64,000 bases of DNA from Hydrococcus rivularis NIES-593. Lineage in GTDB: Bacteria > Cyanobacteriota > Cyanobacteriia > Cyanobacteriales > Microcystaceae. Shown here piece after piece: positions 20,159 through 29,512 of this stretch. Both the position numbers and the translations under genes were made by a program. The stretch is taken from contig NZ_MRCB01000026.1 in the NCBI RefSeq assembly GCF_001904635.1, positions 1 to 64,000 of the forward strand, written 5' to 3'. Each line of letters starts with the position of its first letter. The first letter of the stretch is position 1. Under the pieces are notes generated by a model. That model was not told the origin of the DNA. It did not search any database and saw nothing but the letters and a program-made list of their open reading frames with translations.

Positions 20159-20935
20159 ATGGAAATTCAGGTAATCAACGCCTTTGCCGGGCGTTTGCGG
20201 TTGCGCATTCCACGTCTGAGAAATGACCCGACTTATGCTAGTAAAATTGAAAACAAGGTAAAGGAATTAAATTTCATCACTAGCGTTCGGGTCAATCCTA
20301 TCGCTAGTTCCCTAGTAGTTACCTATGCAAAGACGAGTATAGCCGCAAGCGAAGCAAAAAGCCGGCTCTTAGCAGCGATCGCTTGTTTAGATCGTCCCCA
20401 AAATGAGCCATCAACCTTGCTTGAGGCTAAATCTGTTCCAGAGAACTCAGTCTTGCAGAAGTTAGACTTACAACAGCAAGAGTTGCACTCTGAAGAAATC
20501 GCTTTAGAAACCGCGTCTGAGTCGCCGAGCCAGTTCGATCTACATGAAATAGACTCCTTAAACCATAGCGAACAAATAGAATCTTTGCCAGATGAAATAA
20601 CCAGTTCGATGGCTGCCGAACCAACTCCTGAACCCGCAGAAGTTTCCGTAGCTGCGTCTGAGGAGGAATCAGTTTCAATTGTATCCTCTGTAAAATCAGA
20701 GGAAAACGATTCGATTAAGCCTAATTTTACTCCGGCTTGTAAGGGGATCGGGATAAGTCATAGAGAACTAGCTAGGCGTTTGGGGATATCTTCAAGAGCG
20801 ATCGCGATTTGGCGATCCAAGCCTAATTTCACTCAATGGAGCATGACTAAAGATCCAGAACAAATTGGCTGGGTATATATCAAACCATTGAATAAATTCT
20901 ATGCAGTTATCGAGAAATATCCTCGTATCCTTTGA
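20159..20935 (+). CDS. HMA2-like domain protein with C-terminal helix-turn-helix-like region
   Basis: The N-terminal 75 residues (VINAFAGRLRLRIPRLRND, then FITSVRVNPIASSLVVTY) resemble the heavy-metal-associated-like HMA2 fold: a ferredoxin-like domain without the CxxC metal motif. A long acidic, Ser/Glu-rich linker follows (about 85-185). The last 70 residues contain a helix-turn-helix-like segment (ISHRELARRLGISSRAIAIWRSK) and a short beta tail. I do not know its function. The layout suggests a soluble adaptor or regulator. The frame opens at GTG 20153, but ATG 20159 is the better start. Monocistronic, convergent with the DUF4335 gene 13 bp away. Confidence 0.6.
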   Translation: MEIQVINAFAGRLRLRIPRLRNDPTYASKIENKVKELNFITSVRVNPIASSLVVTYAKTSIAASEAKSRLLAAIACLDRPQNEPSTLLEAKSVPENSVLQKLDLQQQELHSEEIALETASESPSQFDLHEIDSLNHSEQIESLPDEITSSMAAEPTPEPAEVSVAASEEESVSIVSSVKSEENDSIKPNFTPACKGIGISHRELARRLGISSRAIAIWRSKPNFTQWSMTKDPEQIGWVYIKPLNKFYAVIEKYPRIL

Positions 20936-20948
20936 GATAAGGAAAATT

Positions 20949-22442
20949 CTACTCCTCTAAAAATGTTTTTACGCTTCCGTCGGGATTGAGAACCAGACGA
21001 ATCGTTGCTCGTTCGTTCGTCTCCAGCGGGGAGACAAAGGGAGTTCCCATCAGTGGCATCTGAGTGCGGTCGAGATAGATATTGGCAGCGCGTCCGAGAG
21101 GAACGATACGAGCGATCGCGCCTTCGCGATCGAGCATCAAGCGATACTCTAACCTTTGATTTAAGCCCTCTGGAGCTTTCCAGCGCTCTTGAAAATACCG
21201 TCTGACTTCTGCAACTTGGGGGATGGTATCGAGCAGGTTCTGCGTAGCTTGGGGGGCATAGGCGGTTGGATTTGGCGTGCTAGCAGGTGCGGTATTGTCT
21301 GCTTCCGGTTTTGAAGGAGCAACTGACTGGGTTTGCCCATTGGCAGAGAAAGGCTCGGATTGCAGCGATGGTAATGTCGGTAGAGTAAGCTCTCCATTTG
21401 GGGCGGCACTCTCCGATTTGGGAGACTCGGATGGAGCGCTAGAGCTAGGTTGTGCTTTCTTGGGAGATTCGGGACTAACTGCAATCGTCGATTGTTTGGG
21501 CGAAGCTGGCTTAGCGTTGGCAGGAGGTGAGGGAGATTGGGGAGGGGGAGACAGGACTGGAGGTACGGAAGTCCGGCGAGAAGAATTTGTTGGTTTGCTA
21601 ACCGATGGAGGTGGCGGTAGACTTTCGCGATTTTTTAGCGATGGGGGCATGGTTGGAGAGGGAACTGGCCCGTCCGTCGGTGCCACAGGAACGGGAGGGA
21701 TAGCCTCTCCCAGGTTTGATTGAGGATCTCGCTTTGAATCTGCCTCTCTTTGAGAAGCTGCGATATCGGCGGCTTGTCGCTTGGAGGCTTGAAAAACCCT
21801 CGTACCGACGATTGCTGTGCCAACAGCCAACAAGGCTACCGCTGCCGTACTTGCCCAGATAACAGTTTTTTTTCGCCTTTTAATTTTGTCGAGCGCGGGT
21901 AAAGTATCTATTTCCGCGCTGAATTGTTCTAGGGCTTCGGCGAGGTCGAATAATTGAGAGGCGCTCAGTTCAATGACGGGTTTTGAGGAATTTCCCGCTA
22001 GCGAACCGAAAGAAAGTTCGTGCCAGAGCAGTCCTTTGGGCTTGAGCGCGGGTGAGGAAGGAAAAGAGACTGATGCGTTACGCTCGTCCTCAGAGCGATC
22101 GGGCAAAGCCATCGGCTCTTTGGCACGCGCTTCTGGCAAATAAGTAGAGGGAAGCGTTAGCGTCTCCACCGCTACGGGAATTTGAAAAGATGTCTGCCGG
22201 AGAAAGTTTTGCACGTAGTTGCCAACGACATCGCAAAGCTGTTGAAGTTGAGCGCGATCGCCACGAGTCGAAATCTGCTCCTCTTGTGGCAATCTCGGAT
22301 CGTCAAAGCGCAGTTCAAAGCGCAATTCTTTGACTAACTGACGCTCGCTCCAAAAAGAGAGGGGAGAACGTTTTGCCCAAATCTCTAGCGTACAAGTTGG
22401 AGGCGTATATCGTCGGATGAGAGAATCGGAAAGTACTTTCAT
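20949..22442 (-). CDS. DUF4335 domain-containing membrane protein
   Basis: The N-terminal ~185 residues match the cyanobacterial DUF4335 family (opening KVLSDSLIRRYTPPTCTLEIWAKRSPL, trimmed here in meaning to the conserved RRYTPPTCTLEIWAK core). A transmembrane helix (193-217) is followed by a Pro/Ser-rich low-complexity region (about 230-395) and a C-terminal globular part (AYAPQATQNLLDTIPQVAEV to end). The domain order suggests a cytoplasmic head and a spacer crossing the periplasm. It is the downstream partner of DUF3038 (gap 89 bp), a pairing I know from other cyanobacteria. Function unknown. ATG 22442. Confidence 0.85.
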   Translation of the reverse strand: MKVLSDSLIRRYTPPTCTLEIWAKRSPLSFWSERQLVKELRFELRFDDPRLPQEEQISTRGDRAQLQQLCDVVGNYVQNFLRQTSFQIPVAVETLTLPSTYLPEARAKEPMALPDRSEDERNASVSFPSSPALKPKGLLWHELSFGSLAGNSSKPVIELSASQLFDLAEALEQFSAEIDTLPALDKIKRRKKTVIWASTAAVALLAVGTAIVGTRVFQASKRQAADIAASQREADSKRDPQSNLGEAIPPVPVAPTDGPVPSPTMPPSLKNRESLPPPPSVSKPTNSSRRTSVPPVLSPPPQSPSPPANAKPASPKQSTIAVSPESPKKAQPSSSAPSESPKSESAAPNGELTLPTLPSLQSEPFSANGQTQSVAPSKPEADNTAPASTPNPTAYAPQATQNLLDTIPQVAEVRRYFQERWKAPEGLNQRLEYRLMLDREGAIARIVPLGRAANIYLDRTQMPLMGTPFVSPLETNERATIRLVLNPDGSVKTFLEE

Positions 22443-22531
22443 GATTGACTGACGAGTCTGGGGAACGGCAAAATTAGGTTTCTGTGTTTCCTAATCTAGA
22501 CTTTAATTTTCAAAAATCTAAAATTTAAATT

Positions 22532-23122
22532 TCATTGGCGTGCCGAATCGAGCAAAGCTAGCCACAGACGGCGATGACCGTTGACGGCACTATAGAAGAG
22601 TAAATCGATTAGCAGTTTGAGGGCTAGGCGAGACAGTTGTTCGGTTGAGATTTTTTCTCCATCTTCCATACGTTCCTGATAGCTATTGGTAAAGGCATCT
22701 AAATAATCTCCTAGCAGGGCGGTTTGATGGGGAGCTTTATTTTGTTCGGTGATTTGCTCTAGTAACGTTACCGCGCGACGAATTAATTCGTGGTGTCCCC
22801 TAGCGAGGTAGCAGATAATCAGAACGAGCGATCGCGCTTCTTCTACATCCAGTTTTTTTCGCCCGCCCGAACTCTTGCGCAATGGATTCGACTGGCGCAA
22901 GCGCCACAGTCCGACGCGATCGGCGATAATTGATTCCAATTTTAGCTCTTGGGCTGTTTTGAGTACTTCCTCCGAGCCGATCTTAGTCAGAGCTTCTAGA
23001 GCCATTAATATAATGTCTAAATGAGCTTTAATATTGTCCAACTGTTGGGCATCTGGCTCTTGTGAAAGTGGCAAATCCTCCCGTTTGGGAGTCGATAGAG
23101 GTGCGTTCGCGCTCGGACCCAT
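22532..23122 (-). CDS. DUF3038 domain-containing protein
   Basis: This 196-residue, mostly helical soluble protein belongs to the cyanobacterial DUF3038 family (NIKAHLDIILMALEALTKIG; DRVGLWRLRQSNPLRK; GGRKKLDVEEARSLVLIICYLA). It lies immediately upstream of the DUF4335 gene in the same orientation, and the two probably form a transcription unit. The biochemical role is unknown. It has no membrane segment or signal peptide. ATG 23122 gives the expected short variable N-terminus. Confidence 0.85.
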   Translation of the reverse strand: MGPSANAPLSTPKREDLPLSQEPDAQQLDNIKAHLDIILMALEALTKIGSEEVLKTAQELKLESIIADRVGLWRLRQSNPLRKSSGGRKKLDVEEARSLVLIICYLARGHHELIRRAVTLLEQITEQNKAPHQTALLGDYLDAFTNSYQERMEDGEKISTEQLSRLALKLLIDLLFYSAVNGHRRLWLALLDSARQ

Positions 23123-23237
23123 AACTATAGCTTAATACGGCGAAACTGTTGTGGCTTGGCGGTTACTAATTTGGAAACAAGATGGGAATGGCTACTTTAA
23201 AGCCTTCTATTTTAGCGATAATTGGTTAAATATTCGC

Positions 23238-24851
23238 TTACTCGCTCGGTTGATAGACTATCATTAACCTTCCATCTGCATTATAAACTTCCACTCGTTT
23301 GCCGATATGATTGCTCAAGCTTTGTAAACTTTTCTCTAGGGTGGCAATGCGATCGAGCAACTCGACTTGCACTTGCCAACTGGCGCTAGCTTGTGCCTGA
23401 ATCGCCGTCTCCCGGACTCTCTGTATGTAGCTAGAAGTTAGGTTAATTTTGATAGCGCTATCGGCGATTGCCCAGTTACAGATCTCGTTGTCGGGCTGGC
23501 AAATTTGCTGGAGAATGCTATTGGTTTGTTGGAGGCGAGCCGCGCGATCGAACGCTAGGGTATAGATAGCAATTAAGGGTTCGGCTTGGCGATATTGAAA
23601 GGTATTGCGCGGAACTTGTTTAATGTAAATTAGAGCACTGCGCCAGTTGGATGCGGCAGCCGACCAACGAGCATTCGCTTCGGCGTCTGTCGCCAGTTTG
23701 GCTTGTTCTATTGCTTTTTGATAGGAACTCGCCGCAGACTGCTCCTGCTTGTAGCGGGTTTGGACTGCTATCAGTTGCGGGGTATAAATAGCTAGAAGTC
23801 TTTGTGCCTGTTGATAGGTGTTGGTTTGGGGAGAAATTTCTCGCAGATTCCGTATTGAGGTTTGCCAAGTGGCGAGAACTAGCTGCCAGTCTGTTGGGGA
23901 TTGAGCGTTTTTTTGACGTATTCGCGCCAATTTTGCAGTTTCTTGAGCCATTCTCAAACTGGTATTAGCTAGGGATTGTGCTTGCTGTCTCTGTTCGATT
24001 CCGGCGAGTTTTTTGTGATAATCTCGCTTTCTGGCTTGCGCGATCGCGTACCATTGACTCTCTGGCGGCACTTGTTGCAGGGAGGCGATTGCTTTTTGGC
24101 AAAGCTGTCGGATTTCTTCCCAGTTAGGGTAAGAAAAATTTTGTGCTAGAGAAGTGGCTTGCTCTATTGTCGCGATCGCTGCTGTAATTTTCGTCAAACT
24201 TTCCCATTGTTTGTGGTAATCTGCCAGCAATATTTCTGCTTGCGTGCGATGCTTCGACCACCCAGGAATTGCTTGTAATGTTTCGATGGTTCGTTCCAAT
24301 TGCTGTCGCGCCTCTAAGAGATCTTGGTTTGAGGCGGAAAGCTTGACCTCACTCAAAGCCGCGCGATCGATTGCCGGACAGTCGCCGATCGCGCAAGGAC
24401 GAGTCAAGGCATACCAACCGCCAAGCAGCAAAGCGATCCCGATGCCAATTCCTGCTAGCAACCCAGATTTTCTTCTCGTTTCTCTTTTTTGCGAGTCCTT
24501 CGACTCCAAAGAAGACTCGTCGCGATCGCCAATTGCCTTTCTCGGTTGCCAATCGGCTAGCCAATGATTAAAAATATCAGATCGTTCTTGGTCTTGCCAG
24601 ATCAGATACATCGAGATGGGGGAATTTTCCCAGATTTGTTCCTCTTGCAGAGCTTGTCTTAGCAGCGAAAAAATTTGCTTGGGATAGGGAATAATGGACT
24701 CCGGGCAGCGAATAAGAACGATGGGGGTTTCCTCCCTCAGGACGCAGTGAATCTGTAGGGGAGGGTTAGCTGAAGACTCTGAGTTCAGACGTTTTTGCAG
24801 TAGCTCCTCCAGCGCCTTTAAATTAACTTGACCGTCGGCTGTTCTAATCAT
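23238..24851 (-). CDS. Membrane-anchored coiled-coil protein of unknown function
   Basis: I do not recognise this 537-residue protein. The N-terminal ~100 residues form a small mixed domain (LQIHCVLREETPIVLIRCPES; ISMYLIWQDQERSDIFNHWL). A single transmembrane helix (129-149, GIGIGIALLLGGWYALT) follows, then about 350 residues of helical, Gln/Ala-rich coiled coil with repeated QQ/WQ patterns and a short beta tail (KRVEVYNADGRLMIVYQ). The TM placement implies a cytoplasmic head and a periplasmic or luminal coiled coil. It lies 115 bp upstream of DUF3038 in the same orientation, so all three genes may act together at the envelope. Confidence 0.6.
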   Translation of the reverse strand: MIRTADGQVNLKALEELLQKRLNSESSANPPLQIHCVLREETPIVLIRCPESIIPYPKQIFSLLRQALQEEQIWENSPISMYLIWQDQERSDIFNHWLADWQPRKAIGDRDESSLESKDSQKRETRRKSGLLAGIGIGIALLLGGWYALTRPCAIGDCPAIDRAALSEVKLSASNQDLLEARQQLERTIETLQAIPGWSKHRTQAEILLADYHKQWESLTKITAAIATIEQATSLAQNFSYPNWEEIRQLCQKAIASLQQVPPESQWYAIAQARKRDYHKKLAGIEQRQQAQSLANTSLRMAQETAKLARIRQKNAQSPTDWQLVLATWQTSIRNLREISPQTNTYQQAQRLLAIYTPQLIAVQTRYKQEQSAASSYQKAIEQAKLATDAEANARWSAAASNWRSALIYIKQVPRNTFQYRQAEPLIAIYTLAFDRAARLQQTNSILQQICQPDNEICNWAIADSAIKINLTSSYIQRVRETAIQAQASASWQVQVELLDRIATLEKSLQSLSNHIGKRVEVYNADGRLMIVYQPSE

Positions 24852-25373
24852 GAAAACAGCATAATATATTTTTTGCTATTATCAAAAAACTCTGATTTTA
24901 GAGGTTATTGACTGTATAGCAAATATTAAAGTTTCATATTTTGTCTCGTGGCTACGAAAAATCAAGCTTTTTCTCCCCCCGATCTCGACACATAGGGAAA
25001 TGTAAACTACTCTCCGCCGTTTACGCGCTGGGAGTTTTCAGCAGCCCTGAAGCATAGTAGCTAAGCTGTTCGCTTAGCTACTCCGAGCCTCTAGGCTGGT
25101 TTACAGACAGCCTCATCAACGAACCAGTGGAGAAATTTGTTGAGGTGCATCCGCCTTAACATATTCGAGTTACCTCATCTATTAATCTAGTTATGTATGT
25201 ATTTAATGCTTGATAAAAGAGGTCGATTTAATCGATTACTTGCTTGCATAAATTCATTTCAATCTCGTTTCCTTCCTCGCTCATTTTCTATTTACTCATT
25301 TAATTTGCATTTTCATGAACTTATAATCTTTATAAATAAAGTTTTTTGGATTTGTATTTTATAACTTAAATTT
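24852..25373. other. 522-bp divergent intergenic region with a structured G+C-richer core
   Basis: No gene is convincing here. A core at about 25000-25110 is richer in G+C than its A+T-rich flanks and holds a perfect 11-bp stem at 25056-25082 (AGTAGCTAAGC, loop TGTTC, GCTTAGCTACT), a small AGCC-TCTA-GGCT hairpin just after it, and GTAAAC/GTTTAC repeats at about 25002, 25019 and 25099. It may be a remnant of a mobile element or a structured RNA. The last 200 bases are very A+T-rich and probably hold the promoter of the GGDEF/EAL gene. Confidence 0.4.
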
Positions 25374-27944
25374 GTGATAGCTAAACTCTTTCGGACAATT
25401 CATTTTTTGCTATCTACTGCTGAAAAGTCTCGGCGAAACGCTCGTAAACTCGCCAGTTCGTCTGTCATTCCCATTTCCTCTGCGCTATTGGCAAGTTTAT
25501 CGATCGCGGGTTTAGTCATAGGAATCAGGCAAGCCGGCATCCTGCAAAGAACGGAACTGGTCGCGTTCGACGCGATGATGCAGCTATCGCCGCCATTGCC
25601 TCCCGACCCACGCCTTTTAGTCGTGGGTATTACCGAAGACGACCTTCGCTCCCAGAACAGAAGACCGCTGTCGGATCGAATAATTGCGCGACTCCTGAGT
25701 GCGCTGCAAAAAGAGCGACCGAAAGCGATCGGTCTCGATATCTACCGCGACATCTCCTACCCGCCCGGTCACGAGAAACTCCTTGAGGAACTAAAAGCCA
25801 ATAACGTTATTGTCGTCACCAAACTAGAAGACGGGGACGGTCAAAGGATTTCGTCTCCTCCTGGGGTTAGTCGCGATCGCGTTGGTTTTAGCAACTTCGT
25901 TCTCGATAGCGATAACGTGTTGCGCCGTAATTTAATGTATGCCGAATCAAACCAAGAGAAATTCTACTCATTTGCCTTGCAGCTAAGCCTAAACTATCTC
26001 AAAGATGGCCATTTAAGCTTTAGAGCCACGCCCGAAGCGCTGCAAATAGGCAAAACATCCTTGCCTCGCCTGCGAGAGAATTCTGGCGGATATCAGATGC
26101 CTGCCGCCGAGGTATCGGGTTGGCAAATCTTGCTCAAATACCGTTCGGCTAAGCAAGCCGTGCGACAAGTCACGCTAACCGATGTCCTCAACAACAAGGT
26201 AGATCCCACTTGGATCGAGAATAAGGTCGTTCTCGTCGGGACGGTAGCGCCGAGTGGTAAAAACCAATTCGCTACCCCCTATAGCACCGGAGCAAGAAAT
26301 AACAACTTCATGCCGGGGGTAGTTATCCACGCGCAAATGGTCAGTCAAATTCTCGCTACCGTGCTAGACAATCAACGCCAGTTTTGGTTCTGGGCACAGT
26401 GGGGAGAATGGCTGTGGATCTGGCTCTGGTCATTAGTAGGAGGACTTTTGGGCTTGCGATTGCACCACCCCCTTCATCTTGGCGCAGCTGTCGCAATCTC
26501 TACAGGCGGATTGTGGGTCATTGGCTATCTTGCCTTCGTTCAATCGGGCTGGATTCCAGTCGTTCCCCCCGCGATCGCAGCCATTGCGGCCAGTGCTAGC
26601 GTACTCGCCTATCAACTTTTCTACAGCAACTCTCGCGATGCTCTAACGGGTTTGCACAATCGTCGCGCCTTTCTCCAACAGCTTCAGCAAATTAACCGTC
26701 AGAAAAGGTATCAGAATGCCACGATCGCGATTCTCTTTCTCGATCTCGATCGCTTCAAGCGAATCAACGACGGTTTAGGAAGAGAAGCTGGCGATTGGCT
26801 ATTGCGCAATACAGCCAAGCGACTGCAAAAACAGCTCGATGGCAAAGGACAACAACTCGCTCGCGTCGGCGGAGACGAATTTGCCATTTATTTGAGCGCG
26901 ATCGACGACGAACATGAAGCAACGCAACTCGCCGACCGCCTGCAAAAAGAACTAACCCATCCCTTTCAATGGCAAGGACAGGATATTTATACCACCGTCA
27001 GCATCGGCATTGCCTACAACCGGACGGGTAGCGATTTCGATGCCGAAGAACTGTTACGAGAAGCCGATATTGCCATGTATCAGGCAAAAGAATTAGGTCA
27101 AGCTCGTCATCAGATCTTTGCTGCTGGAATGCGCGCTCAGGCAGAGACGCGCTGGCAATTAGAAACCGAGATGAGGAGAGCGCTCGCCCGTCGGGAGTTT
27201 CAGCTCTACTATCAACCGATCGTCTCGCTTAAAACGCTCAAAATTAGCGGTTTTGAAGCCCTAATTCGCTGGCAGTCTCCTCAGCGAGGTTTTGTATCTC
27301 CCGGACTGTTCGTGCCAGTCGCCGAAGAAAGCGGGTTGATTATTCCCATCGGTCAGTGGATTTTACGAGAAGCTTGCCTTCAGATGAATTGCTGGCGGGA
27401 GCAATTTCCCCAACATTCTTCTTTAATCATGAGCGTCAATCTTTCTCGCCGACAGTTTTCTCAAGTCGATTTAGTCGAACAAATTGAGACGATTTTAGCG
27501 GACGTTCCCATCGATCGCGATTGCTTGAAGTTAGAAATTACCGAAAGTCTGATGATGAACGATTTTGAAGAAGGACTGGCGCTGCTTGGGCGGCTAAAAG
27601 CACTCGGACTCAGATTGAGTTTGGATGATTTTGGCACGGGATATTCATCTCTAAGCAATCTGCATACCTTTCCCATCGATACCCTAAAAATCGATCGGTC
27701 TTTTGTCAATCGTCTCAATGAGGAGCGGGAAAGTCATAAGTACGCTCAAATCGTTCGTACGATCGTTATGCTCGGTCACAATTTAGAGTTGGACGTAATC
27801 GCCGAAGGAATAGAAACCGCCCATCAAGTTAGGGCGCTTCAATCCTTAAATTGCGAATACGGACAGGGATATTTCTTCTCAAAACCGCTCTCGAAGGAAG
27901 CGGCAACGAAACTTTTGGCAAGCGATCCGCAATGGGAAGTTTGA
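25374..27944 (+). CDS. CHASE2-GGDEF-EAL cyclic di-GMP turnover protein
   Basis: Order: N-terminal TM (about 32-52), extracytoplasmic CHASE2 sensor (about 55-325), two or three TM helices (about 340-425), GGDEF domain with intact GGDEF near residue 500, and EAL domain with FEALIRW near 628, SVNLSRRQF, EITES, LDDFGTGYSS and IAEGIET, all consistent with an active phosphodiesterase. No inhibitory RxxD site is visible just before GGDEF. It probably both makes and degrades c-di-GMP in response to a periplasmic signal. The GTG at 25374 is the only reasonable start before the first TM. No partner gene is adjacent. Confidence 0.9.
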   Translation: MIAKLFRTIHFLLSTAEKSRRNARKLASSSVIPISSALLASLSIAGLVIGIRQAGILQRTELVAFDAMMQLSPPLPPDPRLLVVGITEDDLRSQNRRPLSDRIIARLLSALQKERPKAIGLDIYRDISYPPGHEKLLEELKANNVIVVTKLEDGDGQRISSPPGVSRDRVGFSNFVLDSDNVLRRNLMYAESNQEKFYSFALQLSLNYLKDGHLSFRATPEALQIGKTSLPRLRENSGGYQMPAAEVSGWQILLKYRSAKQAVRQVTLTDVLNNKVDPTWIENKVVLVGTVAPSGKNQFATPYSTGARNNNFMPGVVIHAQMVSQILATVLDNQRQFWFWAQWGEWLWIWLWSLVGGLLGLRLHHPLHLGAAVAISTGGLWVIGYLAFVQSGWIPVVPPAIAAIAASASVLAYQLFYSNSRDALTGLHNRRAFLQQLQQINRQKRYQNATIAILFLDLDRFKRINDGLGREAGDWLLRNTAKRLQKQLDGKGQQLARVGGDEFAIYLSAIDDEHEATQLADRLQKELTHPFQWQGQDIYTTVSIGIAYNRTGSDFDAEELLREADIAMYQAKELGQARHQIFAAGMRAQAETRWQLETEMRRALARREFQLYYQPIVSLKTLKISGFEALIRWQSPQRGFVSPGLFVPVAEESGLIIPIGQWILREACLQMNCWREQFPQHSSLIMSVNLSRRQFSQVDLVEQIETILADVPIDRDCLKLEITESLMMNDFEEGLALLGRLKALGLRLSLDDFGTGYSSLSNLHTFPIDTLKIDRSFVNRLNEERESHKYAQIVRTIVMLGHNLELDVIAEGIETAHQVRALQSLNCEYGQGYFFSKPLSKEAATKLLASDPQWEV

Positions 27945-28063
27945 GAGGCTGCGCAGTCATTTCTCTATGTGTCAGTCAACTCTAATGACAAGCCCAATAC
28001 TTTATTTTTCTTTCATTTTCCCTTTTAATCAAACAAAGTTTAGCTTCGCTGCTCTCTTTGATA

Positions 28064-29494
28064 ATGGGAAAAAGAAAATTCTTTAGTAATTCGCTCGCCA
28101 TAGTATCCAATCGCTTGGCACAAAGCATCACGACTTTTGTCTTATTTGCCTTTATCGCGCGTTTGTTGGGTCCCTATCAGTTGGGGCAGTATACGCTAGC
28201 CTTCAGCTACTATTTTTTCTTTATGTCCCTGGCTTCGCAAGGGTTTAAAACCCTGTTTACGCGAGAACTATCGCGCTATCCCCAAGAAACGCCTATTTAT
28301 TTGACCAGTGGCACTTTATTGCAGCTTTTTTTTAGTCTCGTTGCCTATGGGCTGCTGGTTCTCGTCGTTTGCGCTCTTCCCTACAAGTCAGATACAGCAA
28401 TGGTTTGTTATATTCTCGGAGCGGCGATCGCTCCCTTTTCGCTCTCCAATATTACAGAAGCTATATTTCAAGCACAGGAAAGGATGCACCTTATTGCATT
28501 TAGTACGGTGCCAGTTTATATTTTGCGAGTACTAGCTGCAATTTGGGCAATGAGGCTAGACTACGATATTAACGCCATTGCAGCAATTATGGTCTTCTCG
28601 GAAGCAGCTATCCTCATCCTGCAATGGGGCTTGCTCGCACGAACGGTCAAACTTCAGTGGCGAATTGATTGGAACTTCATCTGGAAGACTTGCAATGCGG
28701 TCCGCGTATTTTTAGCGATCGAAGGAATCGCGGTTTTTAGAGAAAGAATGCTGACGTTTATTTTGTCGCTTCTGGGCGGGGAAGTGGTCGTCGGTCTGTA
28801 TGGCGGTGTTATACAATTGATGCAACCGTTTGAAATTATTTCCCAAAGTATTGTCACGAGCGCTTTTCCAAGAATGTCGCAGACGGTTGCATCGGGTCAA
28901 CAAAAACAGCGTCAATTGGTTGAAGGTCTGGTGGAAATTTTATTAGGCGTGGCGTTTCCCTTGATTGTCGGACTTTTATTTGTTGGCGGAAATTTACTCG
29001 TTTTTCTTTACGGAAACGCTAGCTTTCTCGAAGCAACTATAGCGCTAAATATCGTTTCTTTCGGGTTGATTGCCTCTGGGATTATTCGACCCTTAAGCTA
29101 TTCGTTGGTCGCTAATGGATGCGAACGGGTTAACTTGCGCGAGGTAATCGTGACGACAATCGCGGGCGGTTTTGCTAGCATAATGCTAATTTCTCAGTAT
29201 CAGTTACTCGGTGCAGCTCTTTCCTTACTCTTGATGCAAGTCCTTGCTTGCGGTCAATATGTCTGGGCGACAAATCATCGTCTTTTTTCGCTGCGACCGT
29301 GGCAGATCTCGCGCCGTCCGCTTCTGCTCGGTTTGTTGATGCTAGCCGTATTTGCCATTCTACAAAAAATCAAGCTAGATTTTCTCCCTGAGGCGATCGC
29401 TGCTATTTGCGCGTATTGCGTATTTGCCAGTCTTCTTGGCATTCATGCCCTTGGCAAACCAAGCGCGATCTGGGCAAAACTGTCGCGCAAATAA
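28064..29494 (+). CDS. Polysaccharide/oligosaccharide flippase family protein
   Basis: The polytopic protein has about 12-14 transmembrane helices over 476 residues and the MATE/MurJ-like polysaccharide export fold. Its opening (SNRLAQSITTFVLFAFIARLLGP) and GQYTLAFSYYFF are typical of Wzx-type flippases, which move lipid-linked sugars across the plasma membrane. The frame opens at a TTG at 28058; ATG 28064 is the likelier start. It converges on the VWA gene with 18 bp between stops. No glycosyltransferase cluster is adjacent, so the substrate is unknown. Confidence 0.85.
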   Translation: MGKRKFFSNSLAIVSNRLAQSITTFVLFAFIARLLGPYQLGQYTLAFSYYFFFMSLASQGFKTLFTRELSRYPQETPIYLTSGTLLQLFFSLVAYGLLVLVVCALPYKSDTAMVCYILGAAIAPFSLSNITEAIFQAQERMHLIAFSTVPVYILRVLAAIWAMRLDYDINAIAAIMVFSEAAILILQWGLLARTVKLQWRIDWNFIWKTCNAVRVFLAIEGIAVFRERMLTFILSLLGGEVVVGLYGGVIQLMQPFEIISQSIVTSAFPRMSQTVASGQQKQRQLVEGLVEILLGVAFPLIVGLLFVGGNLLVFLYGNASFLEATIALNIVSFGLIASGIIRPLSYSLVANGCERVNLREVIVTTIAGGFASIMLISQYQLLGAALSLLLMQVLACGQYVWATNHRLFSLRPWQISRRPLLLGLLMLAVFAILQKIKLDFLPEAIAAICAYCVFASLLGIHALGKPSAIWAKLSRK

Positions 29495-29512
29495 ACTCTA
29501 TACTCACTCACT

